A model generated the notes under the pieces. It did no database searches, had not been told where the DNA came from, and saw only the letters and a program-made list of their open reading frames with translations. Positions 34,762 through 45,478 of a stretch of 64,000 bases of DNA are shown here, piece by piece. Position numbers and translations under genes: made by a program. Source of the stretch: Lyophyllum atratum (Eukaryota; Basidiomycota; Agaricomycetes; Agaricales; Lyophyllaceae); assembly GCA_014905825.1 (NCBI GenBank), contig JACGCN010000001.1, forward strand, positions 62,001-126,000, given 5' to 3'. How positions within the stretch are numbered: position 1 is the stretch's first letter; each line of letters opens with the position of its first letter.

Positions 34762-35363
34762 CTACGTGGGGACGCCGGTAACTTGTCTCGGGGCGACGGG
34801 CCCACACGACCTGATGATGGGTAAGTAATGCTCTTAGACGCCATAAGAACAGCGCTCACGGTGAAACAACAACGAAGTCATTGAACTCGGCAGCGAGCAA
34901 GAACCTATGGGGTGTGTTAGCAGGCGATGGGAAGCAGCGAATGTGTCAATGGCGTACGAGCAACCAGGGAACCTGATACCAAGTGTATACGTCCTGAAGT
35001 GCGTTCAGTACGAGTATAGGATTAGAATGGGAAGCAATGCTTACGTTGGGAAGATAGTATCATCGAGGGTGATATTCACAGCTCCTTGCAGGAGATCAGA
35101 TCGTTGGATCGAACCAACGGGAATGAACTCGGTATCCGTGTTGAGGCATATATCAACTGTTTGGGGATCGGTACTTGTGCTCGTCCATGAAACGGCGAAT
35201 TTCTGGCCAATGGCAACTTTAAGGCTTGGAACAGACATCTCGAATGCAAGGACTGCATTGCAGGTCAAGAGAAGGAGGCATATCGAGACCCTGTGAGGGT
35301 ATGAGTGTTGATTACTTCGAGTCGATATATGGAGACATACCACAGACGTTGTAGAGCGAGCAT
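34762..35363 (-). CDS. Short secreted protein, Kre9/Knh1-like N-terminal domain
   Basis: The start at 35363 gives a signal peptide spanning an intron (MLALQRLW + VSICLLLLTCNAVLA). It is followed by FEMSVPSLKVAIGQKFAVSW and TSTSTDPQTVDICLNTDTEF, the pattern of the fungal Ser/Thr-rich Kre9/Knh1-like beta-sandwich domain linked to beta-1,6-glucan and the cell wall. Later pieces are SDLLQGAVNITLDDTIFPTF and LLAAEFNDFVVVSP. Four exons are inferred, and the last reads SCGPVAPRQVTGVPT with the stop at 34762. The product is only about 120 aa, lacks the usual Ser/Thr-rich stalk and GPI signal, and is therefore either a soluble variant or truncated. Confidence 0.65.
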
Positions 35364-35415
35364 TGCAAAAGTGGGGAAGTGTGGGAGCGATGGCTTGTCC
35401 GTATGCTATGTCCAT

Positions 35416-35423
35416 ATTTTATA
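35416..35423 (-). promoter_or_regulatory. TATA box of the Kre9-like gene
   Basis: On the minus strand tataaaat lies about 55 bases upstream of the start codon at 35363. Sequence and spacing fit a fungal TATA element with a short leader. Confidence 0.5.
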
Positions 35424-36367
35424 CTGAACGTAATCAGATGGAGAATAGGCGTCCAGATTGATACGTTGCACAATCATGGAAGGCCCAGCGTTGGTTGCGG
35501 TAGCGGAAAAACCAAATGGGTGAATGTTGAGCGCTGAACGTCAACCTCCATCTCATAATCGATCCTTGTTGGTCGATATCAGAGTCGGCAAGTTCATCAT
35601 CCCTGGACATCACTCGGTACCTTTTGGCAACGGCCTTCACGGTGTTCGAGAACCGCAAGGTACAATTGCCTAGACCCTCACAGCATCGCCTCAGCCTGTT
35701 CCAACGAGTCACCCACCATGAGCTACACGCTGCGGATGGCGGCAACTTGTTTGGATCCTGACGAGGATACTGAGATGTGCGTCTCTCACTGAAAATGAAA
35801 AGGAAAGAATGGCACTCAACGGTTACAGTTGTTGTTTATGGCTTGACCTTGTCGATTCGGATTCGCACCGAAGGGTGTCGAGGACAAAGATGAGTGTACA
35901 TTGGGGCATATGTACTAAACGAAGTTTGGATTTGTGAAATGAGTGCTTCGAGACAAATGGGGCATGGATATCAATAGGACCATGATACTTAACCTCACCC
36001 TGGTAAAATGCAGCATGTGCTCCATTATATCATGTGTTATGATACGCTGAAAAAGAGATCATCTGCATCGAGATGACTCTCGTTGTCGTATTCCGTAGGA
36101 CTTCTGAGTGCCGATGAAAACGGATGTGGCATTTCTCCCCTCCTGTACTTACCCGGTGCTGACTGCTCACGTACTGTGAAATGTGGACCGGTTTGTAAAG
36201 GGAAGAGATTGAACGGGAATGGGTGCGCTGGGGAGGGTGAAAGGTGGGAGGAGGTTGTCAGGGTTGGGATGCGGCTGGGCGGCATGTTGAAGGATGATGG
36301 TGTCTATAAATAATTTGCTTGGCCCTGCGTCCAGTGATATTGTTCAGGGCAGGCAGTTTGGCGTTGC
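35424..36367. other. Interval without a supportable gene
   Basis: About 940 bases. Minus-strand frames at 35745-35434 and 36285-36037 (opening MPPSRIPTLTTSSHLSPSPA) are short and not recognised. I do not claim either as a gene. Confidence 0.4.
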
Positions 36368-38294
36368 GCACCTTGACCTCGGCAATGTTATGCAGCGCAC
36401 TTGCCTCCAACTAGCCTCCTCGCACTCGGATTGGAGTCCTTAAGGTATATCCACGTGCGATATCTTCGGACTGAGGCTTGGGGATCGATCAGGCCAGCCT
36501 TGGGTCAGCCGCCGCTGTCAGAATCAACGCATAAATAGCGAGGTAAGCCCAAGTCATCCTCAATCCGCTTCTTGTCCCCCTTCCACCACCACCACCACCA
36601 CCCGCAGTAGTAGTACTGCCTGTTAGGCAAGGCCCGGTGGTGGTGCCGATCCTGTCTTTGATTACAACCTTCACTCTCTCAAACCCTACCATCCACTCCT
36701 CCTCGTTAACGGTTCTCTCAAATCCCACCTCACTGTCTGCCGCTGGTCGGTCTCAAAAGAACTTCATCTCGCCTAAGCATACGACAGATTGCTGCGTGAT
36801 CCCCAGCCTCAAAGCTAAGGCTAGTCGTCGTGGTTGCTCACTATTCGGTGATGTGGCTGACCACTATTGAATCTTCAGATCTCTGTGCCGTAGGACCAAG
36901 ATCAGCGTATTCTATGCTTTGTCACGGCTGGCTGAGCGGAGAACAAGGTCAGTCGTCGTCATATCGTTCATTGTTCAAACGCCGAACTGACCGTCCTTGC
37001 AGCCTTCTAGTATGGTCGTGGCGACTTGGTCATTGTTCATCAAACCTCTCCGACATCACCCCCCCTCCTCCATGTGGCTCGCTGGGTATCACCAGGAAGT
37101 GTAGTAGGACGGGTGCAAATGGCGATCTCTAGGTTCATTTGGGCGATGATTCCTAGGACGTCCTCCGTTCCTATTTAGCGAGGTGATATCCTGCGAAAGG
37201 TTAGTCATCTGATTGCGTCCCCAACCCCTGACTGACCTTAGTACTCGTGCTAGCCAGTTCACCAGAAATTGCTCACCCTATAGCTGCAGGAGGACGGTAT
37301 CGAGGCTGACGAGCCTTAACCGTGTCATTTCTCTCTGGGCTTATGTCTGCCAGCCTGGCACCGACATTAAGAGTGCTTTTCTTTGTGGTTTTTCTACCAG
37401 CCATGTCTTCCTCGTTCTCAACTTACACCGGCGTCCACCCCACCTGGTGCGACAACGTGCTTCAGTGTCCTGGGATTTGCTTTGTTCCCAACTTACCGGC
37501 GTGCGCCCTCCTGCGACATATATACCCGCGATGCTCTACCTTGGCGTAATCGTCTCGATCTTTTCATTCTCTACCATCCAATTGGGCCTTGGATGTGTCC
37601 CTTAGCTACTACCGATCCTTTCTTGTACTCGAACCCGACCCGGCTTCTATTCCACTTGATGCGACAACCTGCTTCAGTCTCCCCGGGATTTGCTTCGTTC
37701 CCGACTTACCGGCGTGCGCCCTCCTGCGGACAAATATACCCGCGATGCTCTACCTTGGCGTATTCGTTTCAAACCCTTTCATTCTCTGCCATCCAATTGG
37801 GCGTTGGATGTGCCCTTTTTGCTACGGTCCTGACTCGACTCATGGGATTTGCTTTGTTCCCGCCTTCCGTCCACACGACAACCACCGGTGTGCGCCCTCC
37901 TGCGGACACATATACCCGCGATGCTCTACCTTGGCGTATTCGTTTCAAACCCTTTCATTCTCTGCCATCCAATTGGGCGTTGGATGTGCCCTTTTTGCTA
38001 CGGACCCGACTCGGCGCTTCCTGTATCATGGGATTAGCTTTAGTTCCCGCCTTCCGTCTACAAGACATCCACCGGCATGCGCCCTCCTGTGCATATATAC
38101 CCACGGAGGAGCATCTTGCTTCTACCGCAACATCGGCCACCGAGAACCTTCCTTTCGCTATCCCGTCGTTCATTTAGAGGCAGCGGGTGTTTCTTTTTTG
38201 TCTGCCATTCTAGTATCCTGACTCGTATATTATCGTATTGAGAATTGTGGATTATACCGACCAATAAAATGACTGATAAAATCACTCTCGTCCC
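36368..38294 (+). repeat. Non-autonomous repeat element, copy A (inverted partner at 47-49.1 kb)
   Basis: About 1.93 kb that matches the 46966-49113 segment in reverse orientation. Shared blocks include atcgatcaggccagccttgg (A 36486 onward), tagtactgcctgttaggcaa, gtatggtcgtggcgacttg and the right-end block cattttattggtcggtataa seen on the minus strand. It has a TATA-like motif (cataaatag) near 36530 and an AATAAA-type signal near 38262, suggesting it can be transcribed left to right. A (CCA)n microsatellite lies near 36585. No transposase, reverse transcriptase or tRNA-like head was found. The terminal boundaries are approximate, and no clear target-site duplication was seen. Confidence 0.85.
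37480..38110 (+). repeat. Internal tandem array of element A, four units
   Basis: Units of roughly 175-210 bp marked by gtgcgccctcctgcg near 37500, 37713, 37889 and, altered, 38075. Each contains a catccaattgggc block and a tataccc(g/a)cg block. The array makes long open frames in two plus-strand phases (37383-38177 and 37589-38221). Both read the repeat as repeated peptides, so they are probably not true genes. Confidence 0.8.
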
Positions 38295-38344
38295 CGAAAT
38301 AAGAAATTGATTGAAAGTATAGCCTCCCTATACTTCATGACTCT

Positions 38345-39000
38345 ACAAAACAATTCTAGGAACCTCTAAACACAGGAAGATCCATTACTTGTAGTATAGT
38401 CCAATATACATGATACATAAAAAGGAACGTGTAACATATCGAGTCCGCTGTGCATCTTCGGGGACATTCCCCTTCAGACCCCAACCAGATCCTCGGGAGG
38501 CACCGTGTTCCTAGTGCGCAGGGCTACTTCGACTGCGGGAAGTGCATGTCGCGTTCAAGGTCGATGATAGAGAGCAGGGCGAGCTTCGGCACGCGCATCG
38601 CTCAACTTAAAGGGACGGCGTCGGCAGGATTGAGGAACCCAGGTGTTAGGGATACTAGATTGGGCAGTTCGAAGGGTGCGATATAACCTTCTGGCTCCAC
38701 CAGGTCGAGTGCGAGCTCTTCAAGGAGTGCGCATTTGCGAGGAGTACTTTACGCAAGATCGACAAACCAGGGCGTCGCGACACAGGCACCGGGCTCAAGC
38801 TCAGGACTGTGAAATTTGTGGGCGCAAACCGTCCGAAAGGGATGCATGTTCCGAAAAGCACGAGAACCTGTAGTCTTGGGTAGAAGTCCACGCCGGTCGT
38901 TTGGTTCGCCTGCTGCTCGTCCAACCCACCTACCATGCCCATTTCCTCATCGTCCACCAGTGTGACCCATGATTCAAGGTAGGGCATGGGAGCGAGGTCT
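38345..39000 (-). pseudogene. Deleted copy of the neighbouring F-box gene
   Basis: Near-identical to parts of the F-box gene at 40751-42304. Bases 38363-38527 match its 3' flank and last codons (about 40636-40802). Then the match jumps: 38533-38996 corresponds to about 41324-41792, so roughly 520 bp of the parent are missing. Inside the second block, gagctcttcaagg lacks one T relative to gagctctttcaagg of the parent, shifting the frame after ANAHSLK. The remaining frame (39005-38655) shows MPYLESWVTLVDDEEMGMVG. The F-box end of the parent is not present. It starts about 50 bases beyond repeat copy A. Confidence 0.88.
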
Positions 39001-39166
39001 CCCATATTCGCTAGCCAGCTCGAGACATGAGCTCGAACAAGGGCCGATTTTACTCATGACTCACCAGAATATCATTTATTGTTTGATCCTATATCTGCCC
39101 GTTAAAAGGCTTCGGGATACCCTCTCGAGTCTCCACCCGCCCATATTTCTCTTCCGCAATTCCACC

Positions 39167-40395
39167 ATGGGGCAATACTTTGAGTTTATCAACCTCGATA
39201 ATCCCTTCCCGGTCCGCACATCAGTGGGCGGGAAGTTTGGAGAGTTCTTCTGGGATATCAGTGACATGACAGACAGAGAGGTTATGCAGGCCCTATGGCG
39301 ACCGGAAGAAAGCCACAAATTTAGAGTTGTCACCATCGAGCCATACAGTCAGCTCAAACGGCCTGAAAAGCGTCTTGACATTCTCGACAGATACACGGTA
39401 TTCCCTGAAGAGTAAGTCTAGTTCATTTGGACCCTTCCCTCGATTACTATTGCGCGAATCTTGCCTTATATTCATCGTACAGATCCCTCGCAAACGCGAC
39501 TCTCCCAATCGAGCTGGTTAGCATGATCCTCGAGGAAGTTGAAGACCTCGCGGACATTGTATGCTTCGTGCTTACCTGCCAACGATACTTTGAGATTGGT
39601 CGACCTATTCTCGAGGCGCGTTCCGAGGAGATCCTCACTTATTCATGGGCTGGCAATCGCCTCATTTGCGCTGGTGACTACGCAATGATCGACGATCTCC
39701 CCGAGGGCATGCTTACCGAGTACGAAAAGAAACTTCTTGATGAGAAATTCGGGACCGACAACACAGATGATGTTTGGGAGCAGTTGAGCTTCGTCCAAAG
39801 CCTTCAACCTGACTGGCATCTAAACCAGAAGAGGACCACCCTCCACACGAGACATGTCAAAAGGCTTTTTCACCATTTCATGGACTTGCGGATGCCCTAT
39901 CGCACTGCCAGCAAAAACGTTCCCCCACGAATGGCGTTGGCCGGGACGCGTGATTTCGCTGTGCTGACAGAGCTGACGGTTGAACTTGAAGACACCCCGC
40001 GGGATCTCCCTTACGGCCTTTCCCAGACGTATGAATCCTACGTCCTGCGCAATCTCACCACCAAGGAATATATTCGTGGCGCTGCCATCCGTGAAGCCTG
40101 GAACACCCCTGATATGCCGTACCTGCGAGCCCTCCGCTTCATGCATCTCCTGGTCCTCAGAATCACCTGGTCCCAAGATTCGAGCTTGACCATAGCATAT
40201 GAGGGTCCGATCCAGGTCCATCGTGGGGTATGGGCTGGCCATCGCTTTGATTTCTGCGATATCAAAACTGTTGAAGATGGCCAAGGGACGATGGGTGATT
40301 GGAGTGATGTGAGTAAGGTCGTGATAGACGAGTTGGTGGCAGTATTTGAAGAGGAGGCGGATGATCTGAATGACCGATCGTCCGACTGGGACTGA
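39167..40395 (+). CDS. F-box-like protein with MGQYFEF N terminus
   Basis: Two exons. Exon 1 starts at 39167 (MGQYFEFINLDNPFPVRTSV) and ends in VFPEE, where a 65-nt intron (gtaagt...gtacag) leads into SLANATLPIELVSMILEEVE. The latter, with DLADIVCFVLTCQRYF, is a degenerate F-box (LPxELxxxILExxxxxDxxxxxxxC). The rest, about 270 residues, has no leucine-rich repeats that I can see, but includes ELTVELEDTPRDLPYGLSQT and an acidic tail ending DDLNDRSSDWD. Basidiomycetes have many genes of this MGQY type, usually in expanded families. A role as an SCF ubiquitin-ligase adaptor is inferred from the F-box only. Confidence 0.75.
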
Positions 40396-40750
40396 CCGTA
40401 GGCTACTAGTCACACTTTTTTTACATTATCGAGTTCTTCGTGTCTGTGGATCAAGTGGTGTGGACAATCCCGGCCTTGAGCAATGTCTGCCGTGATCCTT
40501 GGCGCCTCCTTGACGTTCATCAGGACCTGTTAAGTAGAAAGGCTAGAAATGGCTATAAGGGAGTCGTTGATGGGAAACATTCAAGTTGCCAGAAGAAGAA
40601 GGTGACGCAGTGGTCTATAAAACCATTCCAATGAACTTCAAACACAAGGAGGTCCATTACTGGTAGTCTAATCCAATATACTTAATACATGAAAAGGAAC
40701 GTGTAACATAGTGAATCCGCCCTTCATCTTCAAAGACATTTGAAATCCTT
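40396..40750. other. Convergent 3' spacer
   Basis: About 355 bases between the stops of two F-box genes. The right part (from about 40636) is the 3' flank duplicated in the pseudogene at 38.3-38.5 kb. Confidence 0.6.
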
Positions 40751-42304
40751 TCAGACCCAAACCTGATGATCCCGAGGCACCGTGTTCCCAGTACGCAGGG
40801 CCAGCTCGATAAACTCATCCACATCAAAGTAGCTCACATGTCTCCTGCGGCACAGAACCCCTTCCCCAGCAATGTCCTCCTCCCGCCATGCCCTGGGCAT
40901 ACTGAAGGACATGCGATCTAGCTTTCCGTAGACATTGATGCCCTCTTCACGACACTGGAGGAATGACTGGATAAGAGGAAGGCTGAATGCCTGGATATCC
41001 AGATGACGGAGGGCAGGGAGGGGCCGTTTAGGGTGCTCCTCGCTGAGCGGAATGTAATTGAGGCAGTTCAGCGGCGTGGAGGTAGGATAAATCAGGGTGA
41101 GATTTTCGAGCTTCGTCATCGCTGCGAAGAGATTGAAGGGCAGCGCTTTGATGTCCAGGTCCTTGGCATTCGCAATCTTTTCGACGTGGCGGACATCATC
41201 AAAGCGGTCGGGAGCGAAATGGAGGTGGGAGATGACGAGTTTGCGGAGGTTGGCCAAGGGGAAGTAGTTGACGAGCGCGGCGATGAGGAGGAATGACGTA
41301 TCCTCGTAAGCATCATCGAAGGCCTGCGGGAAGTGCATGTCGCGTTCAAGGTCGGTGATAGAGAGTAGGGCGAGCTTCGGGACACGCATCGCTCCAACCA
41401 AAGGGACGGCGTCGGCAGGATTGAGGAACCCAAGTGTTAGGGATACTAGGTTGGGCAGTTCGAAGGGTGCGATATAACCTTCTGGCTCCACAAGGTCGAG
41501 CGCGAGCTCTTTCAAGGAGTGCGCATTTGCGACGAGCACGTTACGCAAGATCGACAACCCAGGGCGTTGCGACACAGGCACCGGGCTCAAGCTCAGGACT
41601 GTGAGGTTTGTGGGCGCAAACCGTCCGAAAGGGATGCATGTTCCAAAAAGCACGAGAACCTGGAGTCTTGGGTATAAGTCCACGCCGGTCGTTGGATTCG
41701 CCTGCTGCTCGTCCAACCCGCCTACCATCCCCATTTCCTCATCGTCCACCATTGTGACCCATGATTCAAGGCAGGGCATGGGAGTGAGGGGAAGTCTTTC
41801 CTGGACGTCACGCACGGAGGGTAGCTCATCTGCGACGAGGATGAAGCGTCGAATACGTCGGATATGTGCGCCTAGGACGACAGAAAGGATCTTTGTGACG
41901 ACGCGGAATGAGTTGGTGCGGAAGTGAAAGGGATGGTCTGGGTCCGACATGGAATGAGCCAGGTGGAATGTCCTGAGTGATACGGATATATCGACCGGGA
42001 GCTGTTTGGAGCGATCTAGGAAGTGTGTGACGCGAAGGATGCTCGCGAGGAACTTGTCCTGAGGTCGCGCGAGTGATTCCTGGATGCGTATCTTTGTCCA
42101 GAGGTAAGGGCTTCCACAGACAACTGACCGCCAGTGAGATGATACATGTGAAATCAGGCTGGGCATATCGGTGGCCGCATCGGCGTCAAATATGGCAGCC
42201 TCAAAAATCAAACATAGCACATCTACGTTAAGCTGCTTGATGTGACAGAGTCGGGATGGGACTGCCACGGAGAATGTGAATTTCTCGAGGTGTGGTGCAG
42301 ACAT
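40751..42304 (-). CDS. F-box/LRR-like protein, single exon, 517 aa
   Basis: The start at 42304 gives MSAPHLEKFTFSVAVPSRLC. The F-box-like region follows as IKQLNVDVLCLIFEAAIFDA with VSSHWRSVVCGSPYLWTKIR, the standard basidiomycete F-box/WR...YLW pattern. The remainder has irregular leucine-rich repeats: LQVLVLFGTCIPFG, LTVLSLSPVPVSQ, LVSLTLGFLNPADA, LRKLVISHLHFAPD and LENLTLIYPTSTPL. The end is TGNTVPRDHQVWV at 40751. Probably an SCF substrate receptor. Its middle and 3' end are duplicated in the pseudogene at 38.3-39.0 kb. It has no introns, unlike most genes here. Confidence 0.8.
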   Translation of the reverse strand: MSAPHLEKFTFSVAVPSRLCHIKQLNVDVLCLIFEAAIFDADAATDMPSLISHVSSHWRSVVCGSPYLWTKIRIQESLARPQDKFLASILRVTHFLDRSKQLPVDISVSLRTFHLAHSMSDPDHPFHFRTNSFRVVTKILSVVLGAHIRRIRRFILVADELPSVRDVQERLPLTPMPCLESWVTMVDDEEMGMVGGLDEQQANPTTGVDLYPRLQVLVLFGTCIPFGRFAPTNLTVLSLSPVPVSQRPGLSILRNVLVANAHSLKELALDLVEPEGYIAPFELPNLVSLTLGFLNPADAVPLVGAMRVPKLALLSITDLERDMHFPQAFDDAYEDTSFLLIAALVNYFPLANLRKLVISHLHFAPDRFDDVRHVEKIANAKDLDIKALPFNLFAAMTKLENLTLIYPTSTPLNCLNYIPLSEEHPKRPLPALRHLDIQAFSLPLIQSFLQCREEGINVYGKLDRMSFSMPRAWREEDIAGEGVLCRRRHVSYFDVDEFIELALRTGNTVPRDHQVWV

Positions 42305-43220
42305 ATGTGCAACTCTAAGTGATGATGTTAATTATCGGTTTCACAAATGCGTGCAGGCATAAAATGAGAACGCACCTCAGATAATATGGCAGTAGTGTGT
42401 AGCAATTGCACGGTCGGACTGGGTAGGAACGCATGAGGACCTGATACTTATAGGCCGCAGGTTGGCCAGAAACATGTTGCCGAGACGTGATAGCCAGTTG
42501 AAACCAGCATTGTCCGTGGAAAAATTCGATCGCTGTACCACACTTGCCAAATTCGTACGATCAAGACTCCGCGAGGACAATGGCAATTCCTTCCGGATGC
42601 GAAGCCCATATATAGCAACGGGGGAGTAGTTGTGACCGAAGAAGAAGTCAATCGAGTCTCGCATTTAGGTTGACAGTTATGTCGCGAGGGCGTTTCGGCA
42701 GCGCACAGGACGTAATGTGCTCCATATTCAAGCCAGCAAATTCCTAACTGTCTTCCATCATGGTTTTTGAAGAGAAGCTATGCGTTATGGCAAAGTGGTT
42801 CCGGAGAAAAGCCATGGAGGAAGGTATCCGCAGAATCGAAGGGATAAATCATCAAATGGGCCAGGTATTGAATTGTGATGTTCTTCCGATCGCGAAGGGG
42901 CCACTTTATCACGACGCATGTCACCAATGGCCAGTACCCAGATGCGCATCTGGTACCAAAGAGGACAATGGCTGCTGCCGGTATGGCTAGTCGACTACCG
43001 CCACCAGGTACGCGACAAGCGAGCATTCCTTGCTTGAAGGGATTTATCCGAGTCGATGACGACTTCCTTCCCTGAGCAAACTATGACACCTATGATTGGG
43101 CGTCAGGAAGGGGTTCTCTTGCGTCGGAGTCGAGCCGCGGGCCAACAGACCAAAAAGATAATTTAGCTCACAAAACTCGACATCGGCAAGGGGAATATAT
43201 TGAGACCCACGCCCAACATG
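42305..43220. other. F-box promoter and unassigned sequence
   Basis: About 915 bases. Frames on both strands near 42760-43030 overlap each other, have no motif and no clear splice partner. No RNA gene or repeat noted. Confidence 0.4.
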
Positions 43221-44339
43221 CTACATGCTCTCATCCAACCATTCGAAAAACGACGATAGCCCGTCGTCTCCGATCTTTTCCGGGTCTGCCGTGGCCTTTT
43301 GTACCTTCGCCGAGGTCCCGATGAAGGAAATCTCTCCTCCTTCCCACTCTGCGAACTCGAACCCTCCACCAGCGGGGCCGCTGCAGTCCAAGCCTCCCAT
43401 CTCTGACTTTTCGCCCTCTTCACCAAGACCCTCTACGCCGACGCCTCCAGTTTGTGATGCCCGGCGCTTCTCGAGTTCGCGCTCCAGGACGGTCTTGACG
43501 CGGTTAACCGCGAGACTGTCGGCGGCAGCATTACCTTGACTACCCGCGTTGAGGAGATCACGTTTGTGCGCGAGGATAACTAAGGATGGAAGGGTCTGGG
43601 AGGGAGGAAGTGAAGTGATGGTGTGCAGAATGTTGTGGAGGTGCCTATCTTGTGAATCAGAGAAAATCGCGAATGCAGTCTTTAGGATACGCACTCCGCA
43701 ATCATCGCAGCATTACGAGACACGGTACTTGCATCGACCACGAAAGCAATGGCCTTCGCGTCATCGAGGTATTCCCGGAATTGATCCCGGATTCGAGGGT
43801 GTCCCGGGATGTCGACGACGCGAATGTTCTTCTTGCTTGATAGTTCAACGACGGAGGAGTTCGTCTGCAGTGATGTATGTGTTTGTAGTGCTTGCCCATA
43901 TATGAGCTATAAAAGCAGTCAGTCGATACACTTGTCCAGAGTGACACATCACGCACCGTGGATAGTATTGTCGTCTTTCCCCCATCCGGAGGGCCCACTA
44001 GAAGCAGCGCACTCCCTCTTGCTTTTGATCTTCGTCTGCTGAAGACAGTGATGACTAGAAAGTTATGTTAGAGAGACACGCGATAGGCAAATGGATATGC
44101 CACGAACGAGCAATGGATAGCAAGGCGACAACGACTGATAGCAGCGCGATGTTCTGCGTACTCAGAAGTATAGTTGGAAGAATTTGAGGGGCTTTCTGCC
44201 CGGTACTCGAGGATCCAGGAGAATTTGAATGTTCCATTGCGTTCAGGTTGTGGGTGATGGCGAAGGCGGGGTCCGTGTGGCGTGCACGGCTCTGAGTCTG
44301 GGTCCCACGCATCATGGTCTTGACATCCATGTCATTCAT
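43221..44339 (-). CDS. SRP102: Signal recognition particle receptor beta subunit
   Basis: ER-anchored GTPase that docks the SRP receptor alpha subunit. A transmembrane segment, STQNIALLSVVVALLSIALL, precedes the GTPase fold. Motifs: G1 GPPDGGKTTILST, G3 VVDIPGHPRIRDQFREYLDD, then AIAFVVDASTVSRN, and G4 LVILAHKRDLLNAGSQ (HKRD in place of NKxD). A variable Ser/Gly/Glu insert (EEGEKSEMGGLDCSG) comes before GGEISFIGTSAKVQKA (G5) and FFEWLDESM at 43221. Two starts are possible: 44339 (MNDMDVKTMMRG) and 44237 (MEHSNSPGSSST). The second fits the usual short N terminus better. Three to four short introns. Confidence 0.9.
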
Positions 44340-44788
44340 CTTGAAATTTCATTAACCTGCACTTATAGGCTGCTCTGCCCTTCCTACGCTCACTGGAGAC
44401 TTTAGGTGCACTCCCCACACCTATCTCATCGAGAGAGCCGGTCCTTTTAGACTATTCATTCGGAACTATCATGACACCAGACTAGCCATTTCATTGCTAT
44501 GGGTGATGTATGGGGTCGGCTGGAGAACCTTAGACTATGGCTGTGGTATAAGCGATACTTCCAATTTATACGCGAATAGTTCTGAGGAATTCAGCCATTA
44601 TCGCGAACCCCGAGGACCACAACAATACTATTACCCTGAGGTACGCGCACTCCGATATCTAACGCCCTTCTAAGTTTACATACCTAACGCCCTTCTAGGT
44701 TTACATACACCTCAAAAAGGGAGGAAGGGTTCCTATCTCTATCACTAGGTAAGTATACAATACGGCTACTTCTACGGAAGTTCACATA
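44340..44788. other. Spacer with a 25-bp duplication
   Basis: About 450 bases. It contains ctaacgcccttctaagttta and its neighbour repeated with period 25 (anchors at 44661 and 44686). No gene seen. Confidence 0.6.
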
Positions 44789-45236
44789 TTACCAGACCGC
44801 AGTCCTGCAGCGCCTCCAATATCCGGAAGGATCGTTCACGTCCCCGCTGATATCGGGCGGCTGGAAGTTGGGACCAGCACTCTTGGCTGTCGCCGCTGCT
44901 GGAGATGCTGCTGACGACGGTGTGATTACAAGCGTCGCTGCTGCCGGTGGTGCAGCTTTAGCTGCGGGTGTTGCGACGCTGATCGTAGCAGATGCAGGGG
45001 TTGTCGAGCTTCCGACCACGGTGCTTGTGTTACCTACGTCGGTGGTCAATGCAGCCGCACCAGTGGCATTCGCGGTAGCGCTATCGGTCGCCGTGGCCCC
45101 ACTGTCGTCTGCTATGAGTGAGACATCGGACCTGCTGTCCGTCGCAATGCTACTAGCAGCGGTGGCAGCATACGATCTTGAATAAGATCTGTAAATCTTG
45201 TTCGTTACATTGGAGTCTGTTCGGACTGCAAGGATT
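44789..45236 (-). CDS. Ala/Thr/Ser-rich frame, possible 3' exon of the upstream gene
   Basis: A minus-strand frame opens with no local start after an acceptor (ttgcag at about 45229). It reads RSYSRSYAATAASSIATDS, then TSTVVGSSTTPASATISVAT and PAAKAAPPAAATLVITPSS, ending SGDVNDPSGYWRRCRTAVW at 44789. Low-complexity Ala/Thr/Ser composition suggests a disordered or heavily O-glycosylated segment. An opposite-strand frame (44868-45185) is also open because of the alanine codon bias. I could not match its phase to the donor at the end of the coiled-coil gene, so it may be a separate gene, an alternative 3' exon or a chance frame. Confidence 0.3.
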
Positions 45237-45478
45237 CATATCCAGAGTAGTCAAAATCAAGTGAATTAATACTAGTACTATGTATAGTGGTACACATTCT
45301 GGAAGTCCTCTTTGTCGGGTTCAAATCTATCTAAGAGAGTCGAGACTAGAGTCGACTATATGAAAGTCCACTGAAGCGTTAGCCACTCTGTCCGTCTTGG
45401 GTGCGATGGAGTACAGTGTCAACTCACGTCTTCTGTCAAGCAGGAGTTAAGTGAATCCAGAGTGGCTTTGGTCATGAC

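Noticed and set aside
37383..38221. Long overlapping plus-strand frames (264 and 210 codons) with repeated peptides
   Set aside because: The same array is open in two phases, and the peptides simply restate the DNA repeat. This fits a repeat element better than a gene.
44868..45185. 105-codon Ala/Val-rich plus-strand frame resembling membrane spans
   Set aside because: It is the antisense of an Ala/Thr/Ser-rich frame; GC-rich alanine codons keep both strands open. No splice or promoter support.
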